A DNA stretch of 50,894 nucleotides from Hahellaceae bacterium (lineage in GTDB: Bacteria; Pseudomonadota; Gammaproteobacteria; Pseudomonadales; Oleiphilaceae), in assembly GCA_016744695.1 (NCBI GenBank), contig JADGDV010000026.1, forward strand, positions 10,931 through 61,824, written 5' to 3'. Numbering within the stretch: the first letter of the stretch is position 1; every line of letters begins with the position of its first letter. The position numbers and the translations under genes were made by a program. Below are positions 10,337 through 17,941 of the stretch, one piece after another. The notes under the pieces were generated by a model. The model searched no databases. It was not told the DNA's origin and saw only the letters and a list, made by a program, of their open reading frames with translations.

Positions 10337-12745
10337 ATGAAACGAAAAAATATCAGAGCGCTTATCGCTATTCCTTTACTAGGAATGCTAGTCAGTGCAT
10401 GCCAAGAGACAGCAGATACTCAGACGGAAGTCAGTCTGAAAGGCGATGATTCTGGCAAAGTATTGCCATTTCCAGAGGCATCTTCGGCCAGTACTGTGGG
10501 TAAAACTCTGGCAGATTCAAAACATCAGTGGCGTGCCGATAAATCACGCCTGCCAAAAGATGCACCAAACATTGTTATTTTTATGACTGACGATGCCGGC
10601 TTTTCGAACCCTGAAGTTTTTGGTGGCCCTGTACATATGCCAACCATGGAGCGCCTGGCTAATACAGGTGTCAGCTACAATGCCTTTCATACTACGGCTA
10701 TGTGTTCTCCTACAAGGGCTTCCTTGTTAACGGGGCGCAACCATCATAGAGTAGGGGCAGGACAGATTGCAGAGCTTGCTTCGGATTGGGATGGTTATGT
10801 AGGAAAAATTCCCAAGTCGACCGCAACGTTTGCTACGGTACTTAATGAGTACGGCTACAACACTGGAGCGTTCGGAAAATGGCACAATACACCGGTAACG
10901 GATCTTACAAGAGTAGGTCCGTTTGACAGGTACCCTACAGGCCTTGGGTTTGATTACTTCTACGGCTTCATTGCCGGTGAAACCTCACAGTATGAACCTG
11001 TACTGTTCGAAAACACCAATCCCATCGAAGCGCCTCATGATTCCAAATATCACCTGACCGAAGATATGGCTGAAAAAGCCATCCAGTGGATGCGTACCAG
11101 CAAAACGCTCACTCCGGATAAGCCATTCTTTGTCTATTTCACACCGGGTGCGGTTCATGGTCCTTTTCATATCTTTAAAGAGTGGGCAGACAAATATGAC
11201 GGCAAATTTGATGAAGGCTGGGAAGTGCTCAGAACCATGACCATTAAAAAACAAAAAGAACTGGGATGGATCCCTCAGGATGCCGTTCTCAATCCGCTAC
11301 AAAAAGGCATGCAGAAATGGGATGATATCCCTAAGTCAGAACGAGAATTTCAAACACGATTGATGGAAATCTATGCCGGGTTCCTAGAACACACTGATGT
11401 GCAGTACGGAAAAATTGTTGATGAGATAGAACGACAAGGATTGCTCGATAATACCTTGGTTATCTATATTAACTCCGATAATGGTCCTTCGGCAGAAGGC
11501 ATGAACGGCACTATCTCTGAATTATTGGCTCAAAATAGTATGCCATCTACCATTGATCAGCAGATTAAAGTACTCAGCAAAGATTATGGTGGAATGGATG
11601 CTCTGGGTGGTCCAAAGCTCGATGTTATGTATCACCATGGATGGGCTTTTTCAGGCTCAGCACCATTTCAGAGCACCAAATTGGTCGCCGCACATCTAGG
11701 TGGAACCCGCACCCCGCTTGTTATTTCCTGGCCTAAAAAGATCAAGCACGATGGAAAAGTCCGCTCGCAGTTTCATCATGTTAATGATATTGCGGCAACG
11801 ATTTATGAGATACTTGATATCACACCTCCTGATGTTGTAGATGGTTTCAAGCAACTGCCACTTGATGGGGTTTCCATGGCTTATACATTTGATAACCCTG
11901 ATGCGAAGGCTGCTGATAAAACCCAATATTTTGAGATCATAGGTAGTCGTGGGATTTACCATGATGGTTGGTTCGCAGGAGCTCAAAGTCCCAGAACGCC
12001 TTGGTCGACCGACATCTCTGCCGTTTGGGACTGGGATCCAGCGAAAGATGAATGGGAGCTGTACAACCTAAACGAGGATTATTCTCAGTCAAAGAACCTC
12101 GCCAAAGAAAACCCAGAAAAACTGGCTGAGATGAAGATTATTTTTGATAAAGAAGCTACGGAAAACCTTGTGTATCCTATCGGTGCTTCCATATACACAT
12201 TACTTATTAGTCCCAGCGAATTACCCTCTTCACCGCTGTTGGAGTGGACCTTTTATGAAGGGCAAAACCGTATTCCAGAAGCAATGGCTCCAAAATTCAC
12301 AAGTGGGCGGTCTAAAGTGGCTGTGATTGATGCAGAAATCGGAAAAAATGCTGAAGGGGTACTTTATGCCCTTGGTGGTATTTCATCAGGGTTTACTGTT
12401 TACATGGATAAGGGGGTTTTAAAAGCTGAGTATAATGCGATGACTCTGAACCGTTACAAGATTGCTTCACAAACAGCCATCCCGACCGGTAAGGTGAAAA
12501 TCGAAGTAGAGACAAAATATGATACTCAAGAGCGTATGGCTTCAGCAACTCTCACCCTAAAAGTTAATGGCAAGCAAGTTGGACAGGGACGTATCGAACG
12601 ATCGGTCCCAGGAGGTCATACTGCGTCAGAAACCTTTGATGTAGGTATGGACTTAGGTTCGCCAGTAGCACTGGATTATTTTGATCGCGCGCCGTTCAAG
12701 TTCAACGGAAAAATTGAGAAAATTGATATTAAATATATCGATTAA
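10337..12745 (+). CDS. Arylsulfatase-type sulfatase lipoprotein (copy 2)
   Basis: An 802-residue paralogue of the sulfatase at 4039, collinear along its whole length and identical at most positions. Lipobox LVSAC (Cys22), metal-binding Asp85-Asp86 in FMTDDAG, and the signature CSPTRASLLTGRN with Cys123 as the formylglycine precursor are all present. The motif is the classical C-x-P-x-R, whereas copy 1 has C-x-A-x-R. The C-terminal domain with DLGSPV and FNGKI is retained. An AGAGG Shine-Dalgarno precedes the ATG and a strong terminator follows. The two copies bracket three genes in the same orientation, so they form a 2.4-kb direct repeat. Differences are spread along the protein rather than clustered, which argues for an old duplication kept under selection, perhaps for different substrates. 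Confidence 0.95.
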   Translation: MKRKNIRALIAIPLLGMLVSACQETADTQTEVSLKGDDSGKVLPFPEASSASTVGKTLADSKHQWRADKSRLPKDAPNIVIFMTDDAGFSNPEVFGGPVHMPTMERLANTGVSYNAFHTTAMCSPTRASLLTGRNHHRVGAGQIAELASDWDGYVGKIPKSTATFATVLNEYGYNTGAFGKWHNTPVTDLTRVGPFDRYPTGLGFDYFYGFIAGETSQYEPVLFENTNPIEAPHDSKYHLTEDMAEKAIQWMRTSKTLTPDKPFFVYFTPGAVHGPFHIFKEWADKYDGKFDEGWEVLRTMTIKKQKELGWIPQDAVLNPLQKGMQKWDDIPKSEREFQTRLMEIYAGFLEHTDVQYGKIVDEIERQGLLDNTLVIYINSDNGPSAEGMNGTISELLAQNSMPSTIDQQIKVLSKDYGGMDALGGPKLDVMYHHGWAFSGSAPFQSTKLVAAHLGGTRTPLVISWPKKIKHDGKVRSQFHHVNDIAATIYEILDITPPDVVDGFKQLPLDGVSMAYTFDNPDAKAADKTQYFEIIGSRGIYHDGWFAGAQSPRTPWSTDISAVWDWDPAKDEWELYNLNEDYSQSKNLAKENPEKLAEMKIIFDKEATENLVYPIGASIYTLLISPSELPSSPLLEWTFYEGQNRIPEAMAPKFTSGRSKVAVIDAEIGKNAEGVLYALGGISSGFTVYMDKGVLKAEYNAMTLNRYKIASQTAIPTGKVKIEVETKYDTQERMASATLTLKVNGKQVGQGRIERSVPGGHTASETFDVGMDLGSPVALDYFDRAPFKFNGKIEKIDIKYID

Positions 12746-12766
12746 CAATAAGGGATGGTAGCTCGG

Positions 12767-12799
12767 CGTGATTTCTTTAATGCAGAGATCACGTTTTTT
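12767..12799 (+). terminator. Rho-independent terminator after second sulfatase
   Basis: CGTGATTTCT and AGAGATCACG form a 10-bp stem (one G-T wobble) with a seven-base loop, followed by six T residues. It ends the sulfatase transcript. Its sequence and its distance to the following ATG resemble the hairpin leader at 10273. Confidence 0.8.
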
Positions 12800-12826
12800 A
12801 TATTCAATTACTTATAAGGATGTATT

Positions 12827-13087
12827 ATGATAAAGAAAAAAATATCAGAGCACTTATCGCTATTCCTTTACTCAAAAGAAGTAAAATCTAGCACTGAGGA
12901 AGCACCGCTTACCGCTAAAGAAATTAAGGATCTGGTTGCCGGCTCCTGATGGTCCTTTTTATGCCGTTATGAGACTTTACGGTCCTAAAAAAGAAGCCCT
13001 TGAAGGTAAATGGGTTAACCCGCGCTTGTTAAAAAATAAGCGGGATTCATTTTCTGTTCTGCCCACCCGACAGCTGTTGACTATTTG
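12827..13087 (+). pseudogene. Collapsed third unit: sulfatase 5' end joined to DUF1254/1214 debris
   Basis: From 12827 the DNA repeats the first ~45 bases of the sulfatase gene at 10337 (shared stretch ATATCAGAGCxCTTATCGCT, continuing ATTCCTTTACT). One extra base after the ATG shifts the frame, and a TGA at 12947 ends it after 40 codons. A second frame beginning near 12942 then reads PDGPFYAVMRLYGPKKEALE and GKWVNP, the typical end of a DUF1214 domain, before a stop at 13085 that overlaps the 3' end of the SDR gene. The piece between 12885 and 12940 (STEEAPLTAKEIKDLVAG) resembles the start of a mature DUF1254 protein. I read this as the scar of a further cassette lost by deletion. No functional product is expected. 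Confidence 0.75.
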
Positions 13088-14007
13088 AATGCGTAGGCAA
13101 CTCCTGTTAACTCCTCTGATACTGACCAAAGCTTCGAGGCAACCGCTTTATCTTTTGAACGCTTACTTGATTGAACTTTCTTTGGATACCCTCTCCAGCC
13201 AAGGACTCTTGGGCCTATAAAATTGCCCCCTTGAATATACGGGTTAGTTGCCGCGTAGAGTGTCGGTAATGCCCCCATTTCAGCGCTTTGGGCAACACAG
13301 GCATTCATCGACTTCCAAAGGTTCTCTTGAAATGATGAGCTTTCCATTTGTGCTGACACTAGTTGAAGGTTAGTGGATGCATATCCGGGGTGGCTAGCAA
13401 CGCTAATTGCTTTGGCTCCCGATGTTTTTAATTTTCGCTCAAGCTCGTAGGTGAATAACAAATTGGCTAACTTGCTTTGGAAGTAAGCGCCCCAACCAGA
13501 ATAGCCATTACTCCAGTGGAGGTCATCAAAGTTAATTTTACCTGGGATATGCATCAGGCTACTGGTAGTGATGATACGTGCACCTTCGGTGTGAGCGATT
13601 AAATCCAGCAAGCGACCGGTTAGTGCAAAGTGACCTAAATGGTTCGTTCCAAACTGCATTTCAAAATTTTCAGTGGTTTTGCGGAATGGGATATCCATTA
13701 CACCGGCGTTATTACAAAGCAGGTCTATTGCTTTGAAGCGTTGATGTATTTCATCAGAAAATGTTTTGATTGAATCCATACTTGATAGATCGAGCGCTAT
13801 TATTTCAATTGATGCGTTTGGGTAAGCGCTTTTTATTTCTTTTGCTGCAGTCTCTGCCTTATCGATACTGCGACAAGCCATTACGACATGGCATCCTTTA
13901 CCGGCTAGCTCCTTTGCAGTAATTAAACCAAGACCACTATTTGCTCCGGTAACAATCGCTGTTTTTCCGCTTAGGCTTTGAATGTCGTTGCTTGTCCACT
14001 TTGGCAT
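13081..14007 (-). CDS. Short-chain dehydrogenase/reductase (retinol-dehydrogenase-like)
   Basis: A 308-residue classical-to-extended SDR that should oxidise or reduce an alcohol/ketone with NAD(P). The nucleotide-binding motif is TGANSGLG (about residues 19-26), followed by CRS after the second strand, which is common in NADP-preferring members. NNAG is at about 100, the catalytic Ser lies in ITTSSLMH and the active site Y-x-x-x-K in YFQSKLAN. The protein has the length and pattern of the retinol dehydrogenase/WW-domain oxidoreductase group; substrates of bacterial members are mostly unknown. A GAGA sequence precedes the ATG. It reads toward the sulfatase cluster and is preceded by a double palindrome (14056-14091) that looks like an operator. 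Confidence 0.92.
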   Translation of the reverse strand: MPKWTSNDIQSLSGKTAIVTGANSGLGLITAKELAGKGCHVVMACRSIDKAETAAKEIKSAYPNASIEIIALDLSSMDSIKTFSDEIHQRFKAIDLLCNNAGVMDIPFRKTTENFEMQFGTNHLGHFALTGRLLDLIAHTEGARIITTSSLMHIPGKINFDDLHWSNGYSGWGAYFQSKLANLLFTYELERKLKTSGAKAISVASHPGYASTNLQLVSAQMESSSFQENLWKSMNACVAQSAEMGALPTLYAATNPYIQGGNFIGPRVLGWRGYPKKVQSSKRSKDKAVASKLWSVSEELTGVAYAFK

Positions 14008-14055
14008 AATCGCTGTCTCTAATTTTATGTTGTATATGGAAGGGGTTGTCTCTAC

Positions 14056-14091
14056 TGACCACGGGTCATATGTTATTATGACCCGTGGTCA
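14056..14091. promoter_or_regulatory. Double-palindrome operator upstream of SDR gene
   Basis: TGACCACGGGTCATA, six bases, then TATGACCCGTGGTCA: a perfect 15-bp inverted repeat. Each arm itself contains TGACC-NNN-GGTCA, so the element is two copies of a 13-base palindrome facing each other. This is the architecture of a paired operator for a dimeric repressor such as a TetR-family protein. It starts 49 bases upstream of the SDR start codon, within the likely promoter. No TetR gene lies in the window. Confidence 0.6.
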
Positions 14092-14129
14092 CTTGTAAAG
14101 CGTAGGAATGTGAAAAGAGATTTTACAAA

Positions 14130-14163
14130 AATATATAGACTATTATAAAGTAGTCTATATATT
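14130..14163. repeat. 13-bp perfect inverted repeat
   Basis: AATATATAGACTA, eight bases (TTATAAAG), then TAGTCTATATATT. It lies about 40 bases from the double palindrome. It could be a second operator or a hairpin. It has no T tail and no gene ends here, so a terminator role is unlikely. Confidence 0.55.
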
Positions 14164-14572
14164 GTGTTTAATAACGATTATTGAGTGTTTTTCGGCGAAG
14201 ATGATCGCTTTTGTCAGAAGTTATCGTTATTGTGTGCAGAATAGTGAATTTGGCTATCTTGATTTTATCACCATTGTGAACCATATTTTAAATAGCGACT
14301 CGGCAGATAAGAATCGCTCAGTATTGAGCTTGGAAGGTAGGTTTCCGCTAGTCTTAAATGCCGAGTCCCAATTGTGTGGGGTGATTGCTTAGTATCGTTC
14401 GGACGTGTGTGTGGCACCTTTATTGTGTAAGTATCACGTAGAGTACTCAGCCTCTCCTGCACAACTCAGTTTTTCGACTTCCTCCACTTCGACCTCCTCC
14501 ATTTAGTTTTGATCAAAAATCATGCATTGATTGGATATCGATAATTAGTCAAATCTAAATTCATTGGTTTCA

Positions 14573-14590
14573 CTGTCATCATTCTGACTC
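14573..14590 (+). promoter_or_regulatory. Pho-box-like site upstream of Na+/Pi symporter
   Basis: CTGTCAT, four bases, then CTGACTC: the first half-site is a perfect PhoB half-box and the second matches four of seven positions, with the standard spacing. It lies 46 bases before the symporter ATG, a normal distance for a PhoB-dependent promoter. The gene's role in phosphate uptake makes the match more credible. It remains a motif match only. Confidence 0.45.
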
Positions 14591-14636
14591 ATCTTATTCG
14601 TAAGCTTCCAATTATCAACTGTATTGTGAGGTAATA

Positions 14637-15794
14637 ATGACTGAATTAATCAGTAACATTAAATCGAATAACTCCGCTCAAGCTTCAAATAATGTTTTAC
14701 AGTGGCTGGCCGTTGCCGCGCTGGTTTATTTGCTTATTTGTGCGGTTAGTATCATTGGTGGTGGCTTTAAAATGGCTGCAGGCGGACATGCAAAGGAGTT
14801 GTTTGCATTCGCCAGCAACCCATTTGCAGGTTTGGTTATTGGCACTATAGCGACGGCATTAATCCAGTCGTCATCAACCGTCACGTCTATCATCGTTGGG
14901 CTAGTTGCTGGAGGGTTGCCCGTTTCAGTCGCAGTGCCTATGGTTATGGGGGCAAATATTGGTACCTCCATTACAAACACCATTGTTTCTTTAGGCCACG
15001 TTAAAGAAAAGAAAGAGTTTGCAAGAGCTTTTTCTGCTGCCACCGTACATGATTTTTTCAACGTGTTATCAGTTGTTATCTTTTTACCATTGGAGATGGC
15101 ATTTGGGTTTCTTGAGAAGTTTGGGGCCATGTTAGCCCACATTTTTTATGGCGGTAATGAGGCATCTATTAGCGGTTTGAATTTTGTTAAAGCAGCCACG
15201 TCGCCTGTGGTTGATAATGTGAAGCATGCATTACAATCATTGGGCGATCAGAGTGGCGGTATTGCTTTGATTATCCTTGGGATAGTACTGATCTTTATTT
15301 CTATCACGCTGGTGGGTAAGCTATTAAAAGAACTCATGGTCGGAAAAGCGCGCACCATTATGCATACTGCAATTGGACGAAGCCCTGTTTCGGGTATATT
15401 TTCTGGAACATTGGTTACCATGCTAGTGCAATCATCATCTACGACCACCTCACTCATGGTGCCACTGGCGGGCTCTGGTTCATTTAGTTTGAAGCAAATA
15501 TACCCGTTCACGTTAGGTGCTAATATTGGTACCTGTGTAACAGCTGTATTGGCTGCCACCGCAGTCACCGGGAATAGTGTTGCGGCCCTGCAAATTGCAT
15601 TTATTCACCTGACATACAATATTTTAGGTGTCATATTAATATACGGGGTGCCATTTCTTCGCTTTATTCCTGTGCGCTGCGCCGAGTGGATGGGGCGAAA
15701 TGCATCAGAAAACAAGATGGTAGCTTTAGTTTATATTCTGGGTGTGTTTTTTTTAATACCCGCGTTATGTATTGGTATTTCAAACGTTTTTTAG
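14637..15794 (+). CDS. nptA: Na+/phosphate symporter, NptA type
   Basis: A 385-residue inner-membrane protein of the Na/Pi cotransporter family. It holds the two inverted-repeat signatures of the family: ALIQSSSTVTSIIVGLVAGG (about residues 77-96) and MLVQSSSTTTSLMVPLAGSG (about 265-284). The paired QSSS motifs form the sodium/phosphate site. About eight to ten hydrophobic segments are visible. There is no C-terminal PhoU-like domain, so it belongs to the short NptA form rather than the YjbB form. A GAGG Shine-Dalgarno fits the ATG. A Pho-box-like site lies upstream, suggesting induction under phosphate limitation, and a small coiled-coil gene follows 16 bases after the stop. Phosphate freed by the nearby acid phosphatase would be a natural source, but that link is inferred. 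Confidence 0.93.
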   Translation: MTELISNIKSNNSAQASNNVLQWLAVAALVYLLICAVSIIGGGFKMAAGGHAKELFAFASNPFAGLVIGTIATALIQSSSTVTSIIVGLVAGGLPVSVAVPMVMGANIGTSITNTIVSLGHVKEKKEFARAFSAATVHDFFNVLSVVIFLPLEMAFGFLEKFGAMLAHIFYGGNEASISGLNFVKAATSPVVDNVKHALQSLGDQSGGIALIILGIVLIFISITLVGKLLKELMVGKARTIMHTAIGRSPVSGIFSGTLVTMLVQSSSTTTSLMVPLAGSGSFSLKQIYPFTLGANIGTCVTAVLAATAVTGNSVAALQIAFIHLTYNILGVILIYGVPFLRFIPVRCAEWMGRNASENKMVALVYILGVFFLIPALCIGISNVF

Positions 15795-15810
15795 TAAAGA
15801 GTTAATTAAT

Positions 15811-16035
15811 ATGACTGATTTTAATGTACTAAGCACTGAACGTTTACGTGCTTTAATTGCAGATACTGAAGGCACGCTCAAAAAACTTACTGAGGAACTT
15901 GAACGACGAGAGTTTTTAGCGCAGGAAAATGAAATTGAACACCTAGAAGAACATATGAAAGGTGCTGAGTTAAGCTTAAGTACTATTAAGAAGTTTCTTG
16001 CATACCTTCTCACTGACTTGCAAGGTAGAAAATAA
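15811..16035 (+). CDS. Small coiled-coil protein downstream of nptA
   Basis: A 74-residue hydrophilic protein starting at the ATG at 15811, preceded by AAAGAG. The frame is open from inside nptA, but the internal ATG is better placed. Residues 5-60 are rich in Glu, Leu and Lys in heptad-like spacing (LRALIADTEGTLKKLTEELE and onward), predicting a long coiled coil. There are no Cys and no membrane segment. The 16-base gap to nptA and shared strand imply one transcript. I do not recognise a family; a partner or regulator of the symporter is a reasonable guess because this NptA lacks a PhoU-like domain. Confidence 0.7.
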   Translation: MTDFNVLSTERLRALIADTEGTLKKLTEELERREFLAQENEIEHLEEHMKGAELSLSTIKKFLAYLLTDLQGRK

Positions 16036-16067
16036 AAGTTTTATATCTTTATCACAGCTTAGGTAGG

Positions 16068-16141
16068 CCCTCAACGTCAGTAATGTGCATATAAATGTTT
16101 ATATGCACATTTAAGATATTGAGATAAATATGAAGTTTTCC
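16068..16141 (-). pseudogene. Relic of a LuxR-type HTH, copy of the one at about 17990-18063
   Basis: On the minus strand this stretch reads KLHIYLNILNVHI and then, with small gaps, IYMHITDVEG. The intact regulator has KLHISLNTLKVHI and LYGKIGVENR in the same place. At DNA level about 70 bases align with two or three small indels, including a shared ATTGAGAxAAATATGAAGTT block. It lacks the rest of the domain and is not expressed as a protein. It sits in the same orientation as the intact gene, on the other side of the ETF-QO gene. Confidence 0.65.
16082..16111. terminator. Perfect 14-bp palindrome between convergent genes
   Basis: AATGTGCATATAAA, two bases, then TTTATATGCACATT. It lies between the ends of the coiled-coil gene (plus) and ETF-QO (minus), inside the HTH relic. 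It can form a hairpin on either strand and may act as a bidirectional terminator, although T tails are short. Confidence 0.45.
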
Positions 16142-17809
16142 TCACATATTAGGATAGTTAGGCCCACCTCCTCCTTCTGGTGAAACCCAATTAATATTTT
16201 GTGTCGGGTCTTTAATATCACAGGTTTTACAGTGCAGGCAGTTTTGCGCGTTAATTTGTAGTTGTTGCTCCCCTTCATTCTCAATAATTTCATAGACCCC
16301 AGCAGGACAGTAATGTTGAGCGGGTTCTCCGTAATGAGGTAGATTGTGATTAATAGGCTTCTGCTTATCGTTGAGTTGTAGATGGCAAGGCTGTTCTTCT
16401 TCATGATTTGTATTTGAGATAAACACAGAACTCAACTTGTCGAAGCTAATTAAACCATCAGGTTTTGGGTATTCAATGGCTGAGCAGTTTGATATTTTTT
16501 TGAGTGACTTAAAGTCTTCTTGCTGATCTTGTAAGGTGAATGGTAGTTTTCCTTTGAATATCCCATAATCTAAAAAGGAGAAAACAGAGCCGAGGACCAT
16601 GCCAAATCGATGCATGGCCGGCGCCACGTTTCGAGATTCATGAAGTTCTTTGTAAACCCAAGAGCGTTCTATAGCAGGCTCGTAATCATGCAGTGTTTCT
16701 TGTCCTTTTGAGCCATTAAATAGTGCGGTTACGATGCTTTCCGCCGCCACCATGCCGGTTTTCATCGCCGTATGAGAGCCCTTAATTTTAGGGTAATTCA
16801 TAAACCCTGCTTCACAGCCCGATAACAACCCGCCAGGAAAGCTCAAGCTTGGTAATGACTGAATACCCCCTTTATTAATAGCCCTCGCACCATAACTAAT
16901 GCGTTTTGCGCCTTTTAGAATGTGTGCGATTCTAGGGTGGTGCTTCCAACGCTGCAATTCATCAAAAGGGCTTAAGTGAGGGTTGCTGTAGTTGAGATCG
17001 GTAATAAGCCCTAAACTGACTTGATTGTTGTCTGCGTGATAAAGAAAGGCACCACCTGTGGCCCCATTTTCAGATAGCGGCCAGCCAAAGCTATGGATGG
17101 TTTTTCCTGGGTGATGGTGCTTAGGGTCAATTTGCCAGAGCTCTTTTATGCCCAATGCATAATGTTGAGTGCCGGAATCTTTATCTAAATTAAACTTTTC
17201 GATGAGTTGCTTCCCTAAATGACCGCGACACCCTTCAGAAAAGAGTGTGTATTTGCCATGTAGTTCAATGCCTGGCTGGTAGCTTGGTTTAGCTGACCCG
17301 TCAGAAGAGCGCCCCATATCACCTGTTGCAACCCCTGTTACTTCACCTTGCTCATTATAGAGAACCTCACTCGCAGCAAAACCGGGGAAAATTTCAACGC
17401 TTAGCGCTTCGGCTTGTTCTGCCAGCCAACGGCAAACATTGCCCAAGCTAATGACATAATTGCCTTTATTGTGAATCACTTTGCTAGCGAGGGAGGAGGG
17501 AAACCGAAACGATGTGTTTTCCCCTGTGAAGTAGTAAATATCATCACTACTAACGGGGGTGTTTAAAGGCGCATTGCGTTCTTTCCAGTCTGGAAATAAC
17601 TCGTTTAGGGCCGTTGGTTGCATCAGTGCTCCAGACAAAATATGAGCACCTACTTCTGAGCCTTTTTCGACCACACAAACGCTGATGTCTGTATTGTGCT
17701 GAATGCTTAATTGCCGGATACGACAAGCGGCAGATAAGCCAGAAGGTCCTGCTCCTACAATAACGACATCGTAATCCATGTGGTCTCGAACGGTGTTTAT
17801 TGTTGTCAT
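16142..17809 (-). CDS. etfD: Electron transfer flavoprotein-ubiquinone oxidoreductase
   Basis: A 555-residue flavo-iron-sulfur protein that passes electrons from ETF, reduced by acyl-CoA and other dehydrogenases, to ubiquinone at the inner membrane. The FAD-binding motif VVIVGAGPSGLSAACRIR is near the N-terminus. The C-terminal 4Fe-4S ligands are visible in HYCPAGVYE and in NCLHCKTCDIKDP, and the chain ends GGGGPNYPNM, a family hallmark. The frame can begin at a TTG at 17824, but the ATG at 17809 sits a normal distance after GAGGGA and is preferred. Length is normal for ETF-QO. No etfA/etfB genes are in the window. The gene is flanked by two copies of a short LuxR HTH sequence, suggesting that the surrounding DNA was rearranged. 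Confidence 0.96.
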   Translation of the reverse strand: MTTINTVRDHMDYDVVIVGAGPSGLSAACRIRQLSIQHNTDISVCVVEKGSEVGAHILSGALMQPTALNELFPDWKERNAPLNTPVSSDDIYYFTGENTSFRFPSSLASKVIHNKGNYVISLGNVCRWLAEQAEALSVEIFPGFAASEVLYNEQGEVTGVATGDMGRSSDGSAKPSYQPGIELHGKYTLFSEGCRGHLGKQLIEKFNLDKDSGTQHYALGIKELWQIDPKHHHPGKTIHSFGWPLSENGATGGAFLYHADNNQVSLGLITDLNYSNPHLSPFDELQRWKHHPRIAHILKGAKRISYGARAINKGGIQSLPSLSFPGGLLSGCEAGFMNYPKIKGSHTAMKTGMVAAESIVTALFNGSKGQETLHDYEPAIERSWVYKELHESRNVAPAMHRFGMVLGSVFSFLDYGIFKGKLPFTLQDQQEDFKSLKKISNCSAIEYPKPDGLISFDKLSSVFISNTNHEEEQPCHLQLNDKQKPINHNLPHYGEPAQHYCPAGVYEIIENEGEQQLQINAQNCLHCKTCDIKDPTQNINWVSPEGGGGPNYPNM

Positions 17810-17941
17810 AATAAAATCCCTCAAATGCTGATCTTTATTGTTTTATAGGGCCTCCATGTGTTGTTTGGAAACGCCAAGATCAGTCTATGGGGCATGTATG
17901 GCATGTACATCACCTCTAGGGGTGAAATGAGAGGGGTGAGC

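Larger units (their letters stand above)
14008..14636. other. Long intergenic region with three inverted or tandem repeats
   Basis: There are 629 bases without a credible gene between the divergent SDR and phosphate symporter genes. It contains the 36-base double palindrome at 14056, a second long inverted repeat at 14130-14163, a 15-base imperfect tandem repeat at 14473-14502 (TTCGACYTCCTCCAY twice) and a Pho-box-like site at 14573. An open frame at 14162-14392 starts with TTG, has no Shine-Dalgarno and no recognisable motif, so I do not call it. Confidence 0.6.

Noticed and set aside
12827-12949. A real 40-codon small gene starting at 12827
   Set aside because: The sequence is a frameshifted copy of the sulfatase start followed by unrelated debris, so it is better read as a relic.
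14162-14392. Open frame of 76 codons in the nptA upstream region
   Set aside because: It has a TTG start, no Shine-Dalgarno, no domain motif, and overlaps repeats and likely control DNA.
14473-14502. 15-base tandem repeat TTCGACYTCCTCCAY
   Set aside because: Only two imperfect units in non-coding DNA; probably simple slippage.
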